This document shows positions 27,781 through 38,392 of a DNA stretch of 64,000 nt, in pieces; within the stretch, counting starts at the first letter, position 1, and the number at the start of each line of letters is the position of its first letter. The DNA is from Taklimakanibacter sp049323275 (GTDB lineage Bacteria > Pseudomonadota > Alphaproteobacteria > Rhizobiales > Aestuariivirgaceae). The notes below the pieces were generated by a model that saw nothing but the letters and a program-made list of their open reading frames with translations, made no database searches and had not been told where the DNA came from. The DNA lies in NCBI GenBank assembly GCA_049323275.1, contig JBMOOM010000029.1:62001-126000 (forward strand), written 5' to 3'. Position numbers and translations under genes: made by a program.

Positions 27781-28008
27781 AGGCTTAAGTCTTTCAGATA
27801 ACCGATCTTTTTTGGGTTTTTCGCTTCTCGCAATTTTATCCCTGCTTTGTGTCTTTCCGCACATTTGAGATGTTTCCTCAGCGTTACAGTTGTGCTCGTG
27901 AAACCCTCGGCGGTAATCATAAGCAAATAAATTACGCAAAGGCACTTCCGTTTCAATCGCTTTTGTGCTGATTTATCTGACAATTCCGCGAGGGCATGAG
28001 AGGGACCC
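27781..28008. other. AT-richer intergenic region upstream of the lysin gene
   Basis: This 228-base gap has visibly lower GC than its surroundings (runs such as gatcttttttgggtttttcgc, and aagcaaataaattacgc). It must hold the promoter of the lysin gene, which has a GAGAGGG ribosome site. I found no confident -35/-10 pair and no terminator hairpin for the preceding molybdoenzyme gene. No small gene with a ribosome site was seen. Confidence 0.5.
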
Positions 28009-30180
28009 ATGGCTGATCTCACGATCACTGCCGACCTGTTGACTCGCGCCGCAAAACGAAACGGCTACGCCATTCCCGGCGATGGCCTGGTATTCTTCGG
28101 CATCCGCGGCCTGAAACCTGACTCTCCTTTCGACAATGCCTTCAGCAAGAGCCGCACCGGGCGGTTCTCACCCCTCGACTTCCTGAGGATGAATTGCACG
28201 CTCGGACAATGGAAGGTCGCATCCGACGAAATTGCAGTATTCCCGGGCTCGACCGTTCCATCCCAGCCCAACATTGAAAGAGCCAAGCGGAAGGGCGGAA
28301 CCGGCACGAATATGCTCATGCTCGGTCGCTTCGAGCATGAGAAGGGCATTCACAAGGCGAACAGGCCGGGAGCGCACCGAGCGTTCCGCCAAGCCACCTT
28401 CTTCCCTGTCTGGCGCACCACCGACAACCTGACCTTCGATCTCAGCGACAAGGTGGATTTCGGCGGCGAGAACGGAACATTCGTCTGGGACAATCTCCAC
28501 TCGGCCTATACCGACGATCTCGCCGGCTTCTACAGCAGCGCCGGCTGCCAGGTGGTCTGCGGCCTGCCGCAACCCTCCGGAAGCAGCCGTCCGGAAACAG
28601 GTCCCTGGCGCACCTTCATCGACAATGCCTATGGCATCAAGCAAAAGCGCTTCGTCTATCTCCTGTTCTCAGCCGAGGAGCTGGCCTTCCTCGAAGCGGC
28701 GGAGGATGTGCCGCAGGTGGTCCGCTTCGGATCGACGGGGCCCCTCGCCCGCGAGGTTCAGACCAAACTGCTGGAACGGGGACTTCTGCAAAAGAAGGCG
28801 GACGGAATATTCGGCAGAGCATCCCTGAGCGCCCTGATGACATTCCAGGCGAAAATCCTGGGGCCTGCGGCCGCCGACGGCGTTTGCGGCGCCCAGACCG
28901 CCGAGTCGCTCGGTGTCGTTCTGCCGCCATTGTCGAAGGCCAAGGCCGCGCCGCAGCCCGGCGAGGCAGTGGAGACGCCCGGCAACAATCCCGATCTCGA
29001 GGACGAAACCGATCTCGACGAGGCGACGGTTCAGCAACTGCTCGCCATCGCGCTCGGGCTCACCGGCACACAGCCGATACTCACCACCGCCACCAAGACC
29101 GCTACCGGTCCGGTCCGCCCCCCGCAATCCGACGCGCAACGCTCACGCGCCAATTTCGAGCGCGCTCAGGCTCTGATCAAGGAATTCGAGGGCGGCTACA
29201 CCAACAATCCGAAGGACAAGGGCGGCCCGACGAACTTCGGCATAACGCACAGAACCTTGGCAGCCTGGCGCAAGAGAGCGTCGGTCAGCGCGGCTGAAGT
29301 CAAGGCAATGAGCTATGAGGAAGCCAAGGATATCTATTTCGCGAATTACTGGAACAGCTGTTCCTGCGGAGCAATGCCTGGTCCTCTCGCCTTGCCCGTC
29401 TACAACATCGCGGTGCATTCGGGCCCCGGCCGGGCGGGCAGATTTCTGCAACGCGCGCTCAACAAGAACGGCGCATCGCTGAAGGTCGATGGCGACGTCG
29501 GAGATGACACGCTGAAGGCGGTCGCGGCAACGCCACTGGCGGAAACGATCGACGATCTCATCGATCTCTACGACGCCCTGCTCAAGTCGATCGACAATTA
29601 CGAAACCTTCAAGGGCGGCTTTACCAGACGCGTGAAGATACTCAGGGTCGAAGCCGACAAGTGGCTTGCCGAGACGGACGGCGAACAACCAGTCATGCCG
29701 ACGCCCAAGATCGACGACGAAGGAGATTCAACCGTGACCACGAAGGATGAAGCCCTCACTCAATTGATCAAGATGCTGAACGAAGCCCTGGCGCAATCGG
29801 GTAATGTCCCGCCGGTCGATGGCGCACATCAACCGGGCGTGGCGGCGCCGGGTTCGGCAACGCCCACGACCCCGACAGGGATCATTGCTTCCCTGCTGAC
29901 CAGGATACTGGAAAGTAAAACCGGCAAGCCGGGGCTCACCCCCGTCAATGGCGCCCTGGGCACGACCATCGGCAATATGCTCGACGGCCGCAAGAGCTTC
30001 CTCGGCATTCTCGGCTCGGTTCTGGCCTCGCTTCTGTCCGCCGGCTCGCCCCTGCTCACACTGATCCCGGCTTTGGGGCCGATCGCGCCGATCGCCTCTG
30101 CCCTGCTGCCGATCTTCCTGGGCCTCGCGGCGTGGGGCGGCCTTGGCAAGATGGATAAATACGCAGCGCAACAGAAGTGA
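28009..30180 (+). CDS. Multidomain peptidoglycan hydrolase: unknown N-domain, PG-binding, GH108 muramidase, holin-like tail
   Basis: This 723-residue protein has several modules. Residues 1-230 form a domain I cannot name, with conserved-looking FGIRG (30-34), FPGSTVP (78-84) and HSAYTDDLAGFYSSAGCQVV (164-183); Cys180 after SSAG and His164 resemble a cysteine-peptidase or L,D-transpeptidase-like site. Residues about 237-303 are a PG_binding_1 repeat. Residues about 383-470 are a GH108 endolysin domain with EGGYTNNPKDKGGPTNFGIT, Glu394 probably catalytic, and about 470-550 a PG_binding_3-like part. A Pro/Thr linker leads to a strongly hydrophobic tail (about 663-712) resembling a holin. There is no signal peptide and no phage gene nearby. 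A DUF2235 hydrolase gene follows. Confidence 0.85.
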   Translation: MADLTITADLLTRAAKRNGYAIPGDGLVFFGIRGLKPDSPFDNAFSKSRTGRFSPLDFLRMNCTLGQWKVASDEIAVFPGSTVPSQPNIERAKRKGGTGTNMLMLGRFEHEKGIHKANRPGAHRAFRQATFFPVWRTTDNLTFDLSDKVDFGGENGTFVWDNLHSAYTDDLAGFYSSAGCQVVCGLPQPSGSSRPETGPWRTFIDNAYGIKQKRFVYLLFSAEELAFLEAAEDVPQVVRFGSTGPLAREVQTKLLERGLLQKKADGIFGRASLSALMTFQAKILGPAAADGVCGAQTAESLGVVLPPLSKAKAAPQPGEAVETPGNNPDLEDETDLDEATVQQLLAIALGLTGTQPILTTATKTATGPVRPPQSDAQRSRANFERAQALIKEFEGGYTNNPKDKGGPTNFGITHRTLAAWRKRASVSAAEVKAMSYEEAKDIYFANYWNSCSCGAMPGPLALPVYNIAVHSGPGRAGRFLQRALNKNGASLKVDGDVGDDTLKAVAATPLAETIDDLIDLYDALLKSIDNYETFKGGFTRRVKILRVEADKWLAETDGEQPVMPTPKIDDEGDSTVTTKDEALTQLIKMLNEALAQSGNVPPVDGAHQPGVAAPGSATPTTPTGIIASLLTRILESKTGKPGLTPVNGALGTTIGNMLDGRKSFLGILGSVLASLLSAGSPLLTLIPALGPIAPIASALLPIFLGLAAWGGLGKMDKYAAQQK

Positions 30181-30319
30181 GCCGCGGTGCGGCCCGCGCG
30201 GTGAAACGAGACATAAGCGGGCCGCCGTGAATGGGGAAGGCGCGGGCGAGCAAGATCCGCGCGCGAGGATCGACGAGGGCGATGCCGGCAAGACCGGCAA
30301 CGGGGATGGGGAACGGCAG

Positions 30320-32917
30320 ATGGGCGGCAGGAATCTTGTCGTCTTGGCCGACGGCACCGGCAACAGTGCCGCCAAGGCTTTCAAGACCAATGTCTGGCGC
30401 CTGTACGAGGCGCTCGACCTGAACGGGGCCGATCAGATCGCGGTGTTCAGCGACGGCGTCGGCACATCGAGCTTCAAGCCCTTCCAGGTCATCGGCCTGG
30501 CGCTCGGCTTCGGCGTCAAGAAGCGCGTGCTGGCGCTCTACAAATTTCTCTGCCTCAATTACGAGCCGGGCGACCGGATCTATGCTTTCGGCTTCAGCCG
30601 CGGCGCCTTCACGATCCGGATGCTGGTCGGCCTCATCCATCGCGAAGGCCTGGTGAAATTCGCCTCGACCCAGGAACTCGACCGCAATGCGGTCGCCGCC
30701 TATCGCGCCTACCGCCAGAAAGCCTTTCCACCCAAGGAAACATGGACCATCTGGATCCCCGGCGCGCGCCGCCTGCGCGACCGGTGCATCGAAATCTGGA
30801 CCAAGCTCACCCGCGGAAAACTCTATTCGGAGGTGAGACCCGAACCGGGTGATCCGCGCGCCGCGGAAAGCGTAAACGTGCATTTCCTAGGAGTATGGGA
30901 CACAGTTGCCGCCTATGGCCTGCCCGTCGATGAACTGACACGCGCCGTCGACCGCTGGATCTGGCCGATGTCGTTCGGGGCGACGGCACTTCTGCCCTCC
31001 GTCACCCGGGCGCGCCAGGCATTCAGCATCGATGATGAAAGACGGACCTTCTTTCCCATTCCCTGGCTGGAAGACAATCTCGAGGATCTGCGCCCGAAAG
31101 ACAGTGAGCCGCCACGCCTGAGGCAGGTCTGGTTCGCCGGCGCTCATGCCAATGTCGGCGGCGGCTATCCCGATGACCGGCTTGCCTATATTCCCTTGTG
31201 CTGGATGATCGGCGAAGCTGCGGAATCCGGCCTGCGCTTCGATGCCGAGATCGTCGCCGATTATTGGGACAACGCCTCGGAAAGCGGCCGCCGCTATGAT
31301 CCACGCTCGGGCCTGGGCGTGTTCTATCGGTACCATCCGCGCTCGGCCGACGAGCTCATGAACGAGCCGCTGGAAAAGATCCGCGCTCCGAAGCGGCTTC
31401 CTCTCGTCGATGCCAGCGCCGTCATTCGCATGGCCAAGGGCTCCGACCAATATGGCCCGATCGCCCTGCCGGAAGAAATCGAGGTGCTCACGCCCTATGA
31501 CGACGTGGTTCCCCTCACCCAGCTGGGCAGCGTGACGAAGGCCGCCCCGCCGCCCAGGCGTCCTGACAAATTGCCGCTTCCGGTGGGCCGGACCCGCGAT
31601 CTGCAGGCCATGCAGCAATCGCTCTCCGAGGTCGCCAACAAGATCGTATCGGCCAGAGGACCGCTGCGCGCCGAGCGTGTGGACTTGATGCACGATAGCG
31701 TCTGGTGGGGACGGGCGCTCTACTACGTGACCCTGGTTCTCTTCGTTCTGGCGGGGCTCTATCCGCTCTATGCCGGCTATCCGACGATCGGGATCATCTC
31801 GGATCTCAATGAGATCCTCGGTGGCATTATCGGGCCTATGATCGAGCTTCTGCGCAGCTTCCTGCCGGCCATGGCCGCACCCTGGCTGCAGGCGATCACC
31901 GACAATCCAGCCGGCGCCATCGGCATCGGAATTGCGATCGGCGCGTGTCTGTGGATCGGCAAGTTCCTGCGCATCCGCATTCACGACCGCGCGCGCGTCG
32001 TCTGGAACATCGATCATCGGGAGGATAAGGCCAACAGCGATGTTGCGCGCAGGGATGGGCAGCGCCGAATATTGTGGGGTACCGCCCTCATCCTCCTGTT
32101 CAGCTCCCTTGGAACACTGGTCGTCTCGTCTCCCTTGACGCGCAACTCTCTGATTGTCGCCGCCCTGCTCTTTAGCTGCGCGGCGATCTGCGCGCTGTTT
32201 GCCGCAAGACTGGGACGCGCAGAGACCAAAGCGCAGATGAACACGCCGCCCTGGACACTGCGTTTCGCACGCGCCATCCGGACGAACGGCACCGCACAGG
32301 CCCTCTATCTGTTCTTGAAGAATACCGGCCTCCCTCTGGTCTTTCTGGCTCTGACATCGGTATTTATCCTATACGCTCTCAACAAAGCGACATTCGAAGT
32401 TGCGAGCTCGATCGGGAAAATCTGTCCCGAACCGGGCCAAGCCAGCACCGCCCAGACGGGTACCCTCGACACGATTAAGAGCATGTGCGCCGACACCGGC
32501 ATCGATCTGGTGAAGGGGCAGACCTACAGGATCAAACTCGACATTCCGGAGAATACGTCGTGGAAGGATTCTACCCAGTGCGCCGGCGTCTATGGCATCG
32601 ATGACGGAATCAAGTGGCCGGACTCTCTTCCATTCTACCTGGGAGCGCCCGCCAGACGCTGGTGGTCAGAACCGTATTTCCGCCCCATCGCACGCATCGG
32701 CCGGCGCGGGAACGATGAATATGCTTTGGTTCCGGTCAAGGGCCTGGAGCCCGGCGAAAAATGCACCGCGCGCAATCTGGAGGCCACCATCACTGCGCGG
32801 AAGAACGGCCGCCTCTATCTCTATGTCAATGACGCCGTTCTCTTCCTGCCAGGACTGCACGACCTGCTCTACGAGAACAATGACGGCAAAGCGAAATTCA
32901 CGGTTGAGGCGCTTTGA
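30320..32917 (+). CDS. DUF2235 (Tle1-like) alpha/beta hydrolase with C-terminal membrane segments
   Basis: This roughly 865-residue protein opens with the DUF2235 domain shared with Tle1 type VI phospholipase effectors: NLVVLADGTGNS, a nucleophile elbow GFSRGAF with Ser93, FLGVWDTVAAYGLP, and VWFAGAHANVGGGYPDDRL supplying candidate Asp and His. From about residue 465 onward there are five hydrophobic segments (near 465, 531, 587, 609 and 670), then a roughly 170-residue soluble tail. It therefore looks membrane-anchored rather than secreted. The frame is open to 30143 and a GTG exists at 30227; I chose ATG 30320, which has GGGGA before it and starts the domain. It lies 139 bases after the lysin gene. 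Confidence 0.8.
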   Translation: MGGRNLVVLADGTGNSAAKAFKTNVWRLYEALDLNGADQIAVFSDGVGTSSFKPFQVIGLALGFGVKKRVLALYKFLCLNYEPGDRIYAFGFSRGAFTIRMLVGLIHREGLVKFASTQELDRNAVAAYRAYRQKAFPPKETWTIWIPGARRLRDRCIEIWTKLTRGKLYSEVRPEPGDPRAAESVNVHFLGVWDTVAAYGLPVDELTRAVDRWIWPMSFGATALLPSVTRARQAFSIDDERRTFFPIPWLEDNLEDLRPKDSEPPRLRQVWFAGAHANVGGGYPDDRLAYIPLCWMIGEAAESGLRFDAEIVADYWDNASESGRRYDPRSGLGVFYRYHPRSADELMNEPLEKIRAPKRLPLVDASAVIRMAKGSDQYGPIALPEEIEVLTPYDDVVPLTQLGSVTKAAPPPRRPDKLPLPVGRTRDLQAMQQSLSEVANKIVSARGPLRAERVDLMHDSVWWGRALYYVTLVLFVLAGLYPLYAGYPTIGIISDLNEILGGIIGPMIELLRSFLPAMAAPWLQAITDNPAGAIGIGIAIGACLWIGKFLRIRIHDRARVVWNIDHREDKANSDVARRDGQRRILWGTALILLFSSLGTLVVSSPLTRNSLIVAALLFSCAAICALFAARLGRAETKAQMNTPPWTLRFARAIRTNGTAQALYLFLKNTGLPLVFLALTSVFILYALNKATFEVASSIGKICPEPGQASTAQTGTLDTIKSMCADTGIDLVKGQTYRIKLDIPENTSWKDSTQCAGVYGIDDGIKWPDSLPFYLGAPARRWWSEPYFRPIARIGRRGNDEYALVPVKGLEPGEKCTARNLEATITARKNGRLYLYVNDAVLFLPGLHDLLYENNDGKAKFTVEAL

Positions 32918-32929
32918 TCCCTCATGCGT

Positions 32930-33826
32930 TCACGATGACGCCGAGGCCGCGGCCTCGATCGTGCTCTCCACCGATTTTCTCAGAATAGCGCCGAAGTCCG
33001 TATAAAAGCCCCGAATGACATTGGCCTCATGCGTCAGCACGACGATATGGACGATAAGGCGCTGCTTCAGCTTGCGCAGGAACAGTCCGGGCCGCAGCAT
33101 GCTCTGCGCCGTCAGACGATCGACGATTGCCGCACCGCAGCCCGCCGCGGCAAAGGCGCATGCCAGATAATAAGTCTGCACTTCGATAGCCGGCGCGTAG
33201 CTGCAGCCCAACCTTTCACGCTCGCTCGCAATCATGCGGCCGACACCGTCGCTGCGCGAAAGGCCGATGAACTCCTGGTCGGCGATCTCCGCCAAATCGA
33301 ACTCGCCGCCATCCCTGGGGCCCAGATAGACCAGGTCGATCTCGCCGACGACCTGCGTCCTGATGTCGGGATATTCGTCGGGGAAGATCGAGACGGCCAG
33401 ATCGAGCTGGCGGGAGCGCAGGCCGGCGAGGAGCGCCTCGATATGGTTCGTTTCGACCTCGCAGACGACCGAGGGGTAGGTCTTGCGAAAGTCATGGATG
33501 GTCTTCGGCATGATTGAGAGACCGAGGCTCGGCAGGCAGCCGACATGCAGTCGTCCCTGCGGAAAGCGTCGCAGATTGGCCGACAGCTTGCGCAGCTGAT
33601 CGAGGCCGGTGTTCAGCTTGGCGACCTCGACATAAAGCAATTCCGCTTCCGCCGTCGGCAGCAGCCTGCCTTTCACCCGTTCGAACAGCTTGAATCCCAG
33701 CGAGGACTCGGCGTGCTGCAGAACCTTGCTGGCGGCAGGCTGGGACACGCCCAGCAGGACGGCCGCCTTGCTGATCGACCCGGCCTGCTTGATGGCGTGG
33801 AACACCTCGATATGGCGCAATCGCAA
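32930..33826 (-). CDS. LysR-family transcriptional regulator
   Basis: This 298-residue regulator has a winged helix at the N-terminus (RLRHIEVFHAIKQAGSISKAAVLLGVSQPAASKVLQHAESSLGFKLFERV) and a periplasmic-binding-fold effector domain. The start is a TTG at 33826 with AGGGAG six bases upstream, giving the classic LysR N-terminus; upstream ATGs at 33877 and 33913 add residues foreign to the family. It diverges from a dipeptide-type ABC importer operon, and a strong dyad lies in the gap. It is the probable regulator of that operon. Confidence 0.9.
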   Translation of the reverse strand: MRLRHIEVFHAIKQAGSISKAAVLLGVSQPAASKVLQHAESSLGFKLFERVKGRLLPTAEAELLYVEVAKLNTGLDQLRKLSANLRRFPQGRLHVGCLPSLGLSIMPKTIHDFRKTYPSVVCEVETNHIEALLAGLRSRQLDLAVSIFPDEYPDIRTQVVGEIDLVYLGPRDGGEFDLAEIADQEFIGLSRSDGVGRMIASERERLGCSYAPAIEVQTYYLACAFAAAGCGAAIVDRLTAQSMLRPGLFLRKLKQRLIVHIVVLTHEANVIRGFYTDFGAILRKSVESTIEAAASASS

Positions 33827-33850
33827 GTCTGTCTCCCTGCAGAGCCAAAG

Positions 33851-33881
33851 CCATAACCCGAAGTTATGGATGCCGTCCATA
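33851..33881. promoter_or_regulatory. Two overlapping dyads, putative LysR box
   Basis: CCATAAC, CCGAA and GTTATGG form a perfect 7-bp dyad with a 5-base spacer at 33851-33869. It contains ATAAC-N5-GTTAT, which fits the LysR T-N11-A rule. A second dyad, TATGGA-TGCCG-TCCATA at 33865-33881, overlaps it. Both lie 25-55 bases before the LysR start and about 150 bases before the ABC operon. Confidence 0.65.
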
Positions 33882-34028
33882 TTCCAATTTGACCAATCCG
33901 TCGTTCGCCTCAAGATTGCCTTATGGAACAGGCGCCGCGATGGAAGCTGCTGCTGCCGGCGATCGCTCCTGCGCGACCTGTTTCGAGCCGGTTCATAACC
34001 ACGAAATATATATCAGGGAGGAGCTAAC

Positions 34029-35582
34029 ATGCTCAATCGGAACTCAATTTTCGCCTTTTCGCGCCGCGCCGTCCTGGCCCACGCCCTCCTCGCCGCTCTG
34101 GCGACCACCGCCCTGACCGCCGGTCCGCTGTCCTCGGCCGAGGCCGCCACCTTGAAGGTCGGCGTGCGCGAGGACGCGCTCACCATCGATCCCATCGCCT
34201 CGAGCGACAACGCCTCGATCTGGGCCGAATTGCAGATCTATGACCAGCTTGTGCGCCCGAGCAAGGACGGCACCAAGCTCGAGCCGGGCATCGCCGAATC
34301 CTGGACAGTGTCGCCCGACGGGAAGGAATACCGGTTCAAGCTGCGCAGCGACGCCAAGTTCTCGGACGGAACGCCGGTCACGGCGAAGGACGTGGAGTTC
34401 TCGCTCAAGCGCGCCGCCGGCGAAAAATCGGAATGGGGTCGCTTCTTCCGTCCCATCACCACCTATGAGGTCGTCGACGACCAGACGATCGTGATGAAGC
34501 TCGAAAAACCCTTCACCCCGATCATCAACAATCTGGCGATGTTCAGCGCCTCGATCCTGCCCGCCAAGCTGGTCGAGGCGCAGGGCGAAGCAGCCTTCTT
34601 CGAGAAGCCGATCGGTTCCGGCCCCTTCGTTCTCTCCTCCTGGGCGCGCGGCCAGAAGATGGAGCTCGCCAAGAATCCGCATTACTGGGAAAAGAACAAG
34701 CCCGCCATCGACGGCGCCACGCTCGAGATCGTGCCAGAGGACAATTCGCGCGTCCTCAAGCTCAAGGCGGGCGAGCTCGACGCGATCATCGAGGTGCCGT
34801 TCAATCAGGCGGCCGCGCTCAAGAGCGATGCCAGCGTGAAGGTCGGCCTGGCGCCAGTCTTCCGCATCGACATGGTGCAGATCAACACCACCAAGAAACC
34901 CTTCGACGATGTGCGCGTCCGCCAGGCAATGAACTACGCCGTGGACAAGGAAGCGCTGGTCAAGGGCGTCTTCCATGGCGACGCGGTCGCCGCGACGACC
35001 TCCATCCCGGTGATGGCCTATCATAATGAGGAGCTGAAGCCCTACCCGCTCGACCTCGACAAGGCAAAGGCATTGCTCAAGGAGGCTGGTCTTGAAGCCG
35101 GCTTCAAAACCAGCATGCTGGTGCGCGGCGGCGACGTCACCAGCCGTCAGATCGGCAGCGCCATCCAGGCGTCGCTGCGCGCGATCGGCATCGAGGTCGA
35201 ACTCCAGACCATCGAAGGGTCCTCGCAGTTCAGCACCACCAAGGCCGGGAACTACGAATTGTCGCTGTCCTATGCGACGAGCGACACGATCGATCCCGAC
35301 CAGCTGGTTGGCTTCACCATGATCAATCCGGAACGCGCCAACGCCTTCCACACGCAATGGAAGGACGATCGCGTGAACGAGCTCTATGCGCTCGAACGGT
35401 CCACCAATGAAGGCGAGGAACGCGGCAAGATGTTCAAGGAGATCGAGGCGCGCGTTCACGAGGGCGCTCCCTTCATCTTCCTGTTCATGCCCAAATCGGC
35501 CTATGCGATGCGCGCCAATGTCGAGGGCTTCGAAGTCCTGCCGACGGCCAATTACTCGCTGAAGGACGTGGTGATAAAATAA
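34029..35582 (+). CDS. Peptide/dipeptide ABC importer substrate-binding protein
   Basis: This 517-residue periplasmic binding protein is of the SBP_bac_5 (DppA/OppA) family. A signal peptide carrying SRRAVLAHALLAALATTAL ends near AEA-ATLKVG, and the Arg pair makes Tat export possible. Family marks are LEPGIAESWTVSPDGKEYRFKLRSDAKFSDGTPVTAKDV and DDVRVRQAMNYAVDKEALV. GGGAGGAGCTAAC precedes the ATG. It heads a complete importer operon (two permeases, two ATPases) followed by a hydrolase gene. The ligand could be a peptide, but family members also bind nickel, glutathione or opines. Confidence 0.92.
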   Translation: MLNRNSIFAFSRRAVLAHALLAALATTALTAGPLSSAEAATLKVGVREDALTIDPIASSDNASIWAELQIYDQLVRPSKDGTKLEPGIAESWTVSPDGKEYRFKLRSDAKFSDGTPVTAKDVEFSLKRAAGEKSEWGRFFRPITTYEVVDDQTIVMKLEKPFTPIINNLAMFSASILPAKLVEAQGEAAFFEKPIGSGPFVLSSWARGQKMELAKNPHYWEKNKPAIDGATLEIVPEDNSRVLKLKAGELDAIIEVPFNQAAALKSDASVKVGLAPVFRIDMVQINTTKKPFDDVRVRQAMNYAVDKEALVKGVFHGDAVAATTSIPVMAYHNEELKPYPLDLDKAKALLKEAGLEAGFKTSMLVRGGDVTSRQIGSAIQASLRAIGIEVELQTIEGSSQFSTTKAGNYELSLSYATSDTIDPDQLVGFTMINPERANAFHTQWKDDRVNELYALERSTNEGEERGKMFKEIEARVHEGAPFIFLFMPKSAYAMRANVEGFEVLPTANYSLKDVVIK

Positions 35583-35640
35583 CCTGCGACGCCGTGTTTC
35601 TTCCGCCCGGCCCGCGGGGACCGGGCGGTGGGTCGTTCTC

Positions 35641-36578
35641 ATGAAGATAGTCTTTTTCTGCCTGTCGCGGATGATCCAGCTCCTGCCGGTGCTGCTCGGC
35701 ATCACCGTCGTGGCCTTCCTGCTGCTGCGCGTCATGCCGGGCGACCCCGCGACGCTGATGCTCGGCAGCCGCGGCACGCCGGAGGACATCGCCAAGCTCA
35801 ACGAGCAGCTCGGCCTCAACCAACCTCTGTGGCATCAATATCTCCGCTTCATCGGCGACCTCGTCCAGGGCAGCTTCGGCCGCTCGATCGCCTACAAGGC
35901 CGATATCGGCCCGCTCATCCTCGAGCGCCTGTGGCCGAGCCTCGCGCTTGTCGGCCTCTCCACCATCATGGCCGTCATCATGACGGTGCCGCTCGCGATG
36001 CTGACCGCGGTCCGGCGCGGCGGCGTCATCGACCAGGTCGTGCGCGTCGTCTTCGTGATGGCGATGTCGATGCCGGCCTTCTGGCTCGGCGTCCTCCTGG
36101 TCCTGCTGCTCGCCATCCATGTGCCGCTGTTCCCGGTCTCGGGCTATGGCGACGGCTTCTGGGACAGGCTCCACCACCTGATCCTGCCCGCCTTCATCAT
36201 CGCGCTCGGGACGGCGGCCCTGACCATCCGCTCGCTCAGGAGCTCGATCATCGCGGTGCTCGGCGCCGACTATGTCGACACCGCGCGCGCCAAGGGGCTC
36301 GCCGAGCAGGACGTGTTGTGGCGCCACGTCTTCCGCAACTCTCTCACTTCGACGATCTCGGTGCTCGCCGTCCATACGAGCTGGGTCATCGGCGGTACCG
36401 TGGTCATCGAGACGGTCTTCGGCATACCGGGCCTCGGCTCGCTGCTCGTCTCCTCGATCTCGGCGCGCGATTACCCGATGGTGCAGGCGCTCACGGTCAC
36501 CTTCGCGACACTCGTCGTCATCATCAATCTTCTGACCGACCTCGCCTATGCCCTGGTCGATCCCCGCGTGACCCTGTC

Positions 36579-36582
<4 letters not shown>
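35641..36582 (+). CDS. Dipeptide-type ABC importer permease (DppB-like)
   Basis: This 313-residue inner-membrane permease has six predicted segments. The N-terminus MIQLLPVLLGITVVAFLLLRVMPGDPA, followed by LNEQLGLNQPLWHQYLRFIGDLVQGSFGRSI, is diagnostic of DppB/OppB proteins. The coupling loop reads DYVDTARAKGLAEQDVLWRHVFRNSL. It follows the binding-protein gene after 58 bases, and its stop overlaps the next start (TTGA), so the second permease is translationally coupled. Confidence 0.93.
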
Positions 36583-37414
<832 letters not shown>

Positions 37415-37418
<4 letters not shown>

Positions 37419-38392
37419 GCGCGCCCCTCATCAGCATCCGCGACCTCAGGGTCACCTTCGCGGGGCGCGGCCGCGCGGTGACCGCGGTCGACGGCGTCAG
37501 CTTCGATATCAAGCCGGGCGAGATCTTCGGGCTGGTCGGCGAATCCGGTTGTGGCAAAAGCGTCACCTGCCGCTCCCTCATCAGACTGTTCGGCGGCGCT
37601 GCCCCCAGCCGCATGGACGGCTCGATCATTTTCGAGGGGCGCGACCTGATCGGGCTCAGCAATTCCGACTTCGTCGATATCCGCGGCAGCCGCATCGCGA
37701 TGATCTTCCAGGATCCGATGACGGCGCTCAATCCGACGATGCGCGTCGGCCGGCAGATCCAGGAAGGCCTCATCCGCCACGGCCGGCTCGACGGCAGGAC
37801 GCCGCGCCAGGCCGCCATCGATCTCCTGAAGTCGGTCGGCGTCACCGCGCCCGAACGGCGGCTCGATGCCTATCCACACGCCTTCAGCGGCGGCATGCGC
37901 CAGCGCGTGCTCATCGCCATCGCGCTCGCCTGCCGGCCGAAGCTGCTTATCGCCGACGAACCGACGACGGCGCTCGATGTGACGGTGCAGGACCAGATCC
38001 TCAAGCTGATCCTGAAGCTGCGCGCGGAGACCGGCATGGCGGTTCTGTTCGTCACCCACGATCTCGGCGTCGTCGCCCAGACCTGCGATCGCGTCGCCGT
38101 CATGTATGCCGGCCGCATCGCCGAAACCGCCGATACGGCGCAGCTCTTCGCCAGGCCGTCGCATCCCTATACGCGGGCCCTGCTCGGCGCCCTGCCCGCC
38201 TTGCATGACAGGCAGGACCGGCTCGAGCCGATCGGCGGCGCGCCGCCCGATCTGTCGGCGCCGCCCACCGGCTGCCGCTTCCATCCGCGCTGCCGCTTCG
38301 CCGTCGGCCAATGCGCGCGCGAAGAGCCGCCGCTGCTCGAGGTCGAAGCGGGGCATCTGAGCGCCTGCCTGCGGACGAAGGAGATCGCATGA
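37415..38392 (+). CDS. Dipeptide-type ABC importer ATPase (DppD/OppD-like)
   Basis: This 325-residue ATPase shows Walker A GESGCGKSVTCRSLI, the Q-loop MIFQDPMTALNPTMRVG, signature FSGGMRQRVLIAIAL and Walker B LLIADEPTTALDVTVQ. It ends with the oligopeptide-transporter C-terminal segment containing a Cys cluster (GCRFHPRCRFAVGQC) known in relatives to bind an Fe-S cluster. The start overlaps the DppC-like stop (ATGA), and its stop overlaps the second ATPase (ATGA). It works as half of a heterodimeric ATPase. Confidence 0.94.

Noticed and set aside
28009..32917. Reading the lysin and DUF2235 genes as a prophage remnant or T6SS effector island
   Set aside because: No phage structural, integrase, VgrG, PAAR, Hcp or immunity-like gene lies within 10 kb on either side, and the gene order around them is ordinary metabolism.
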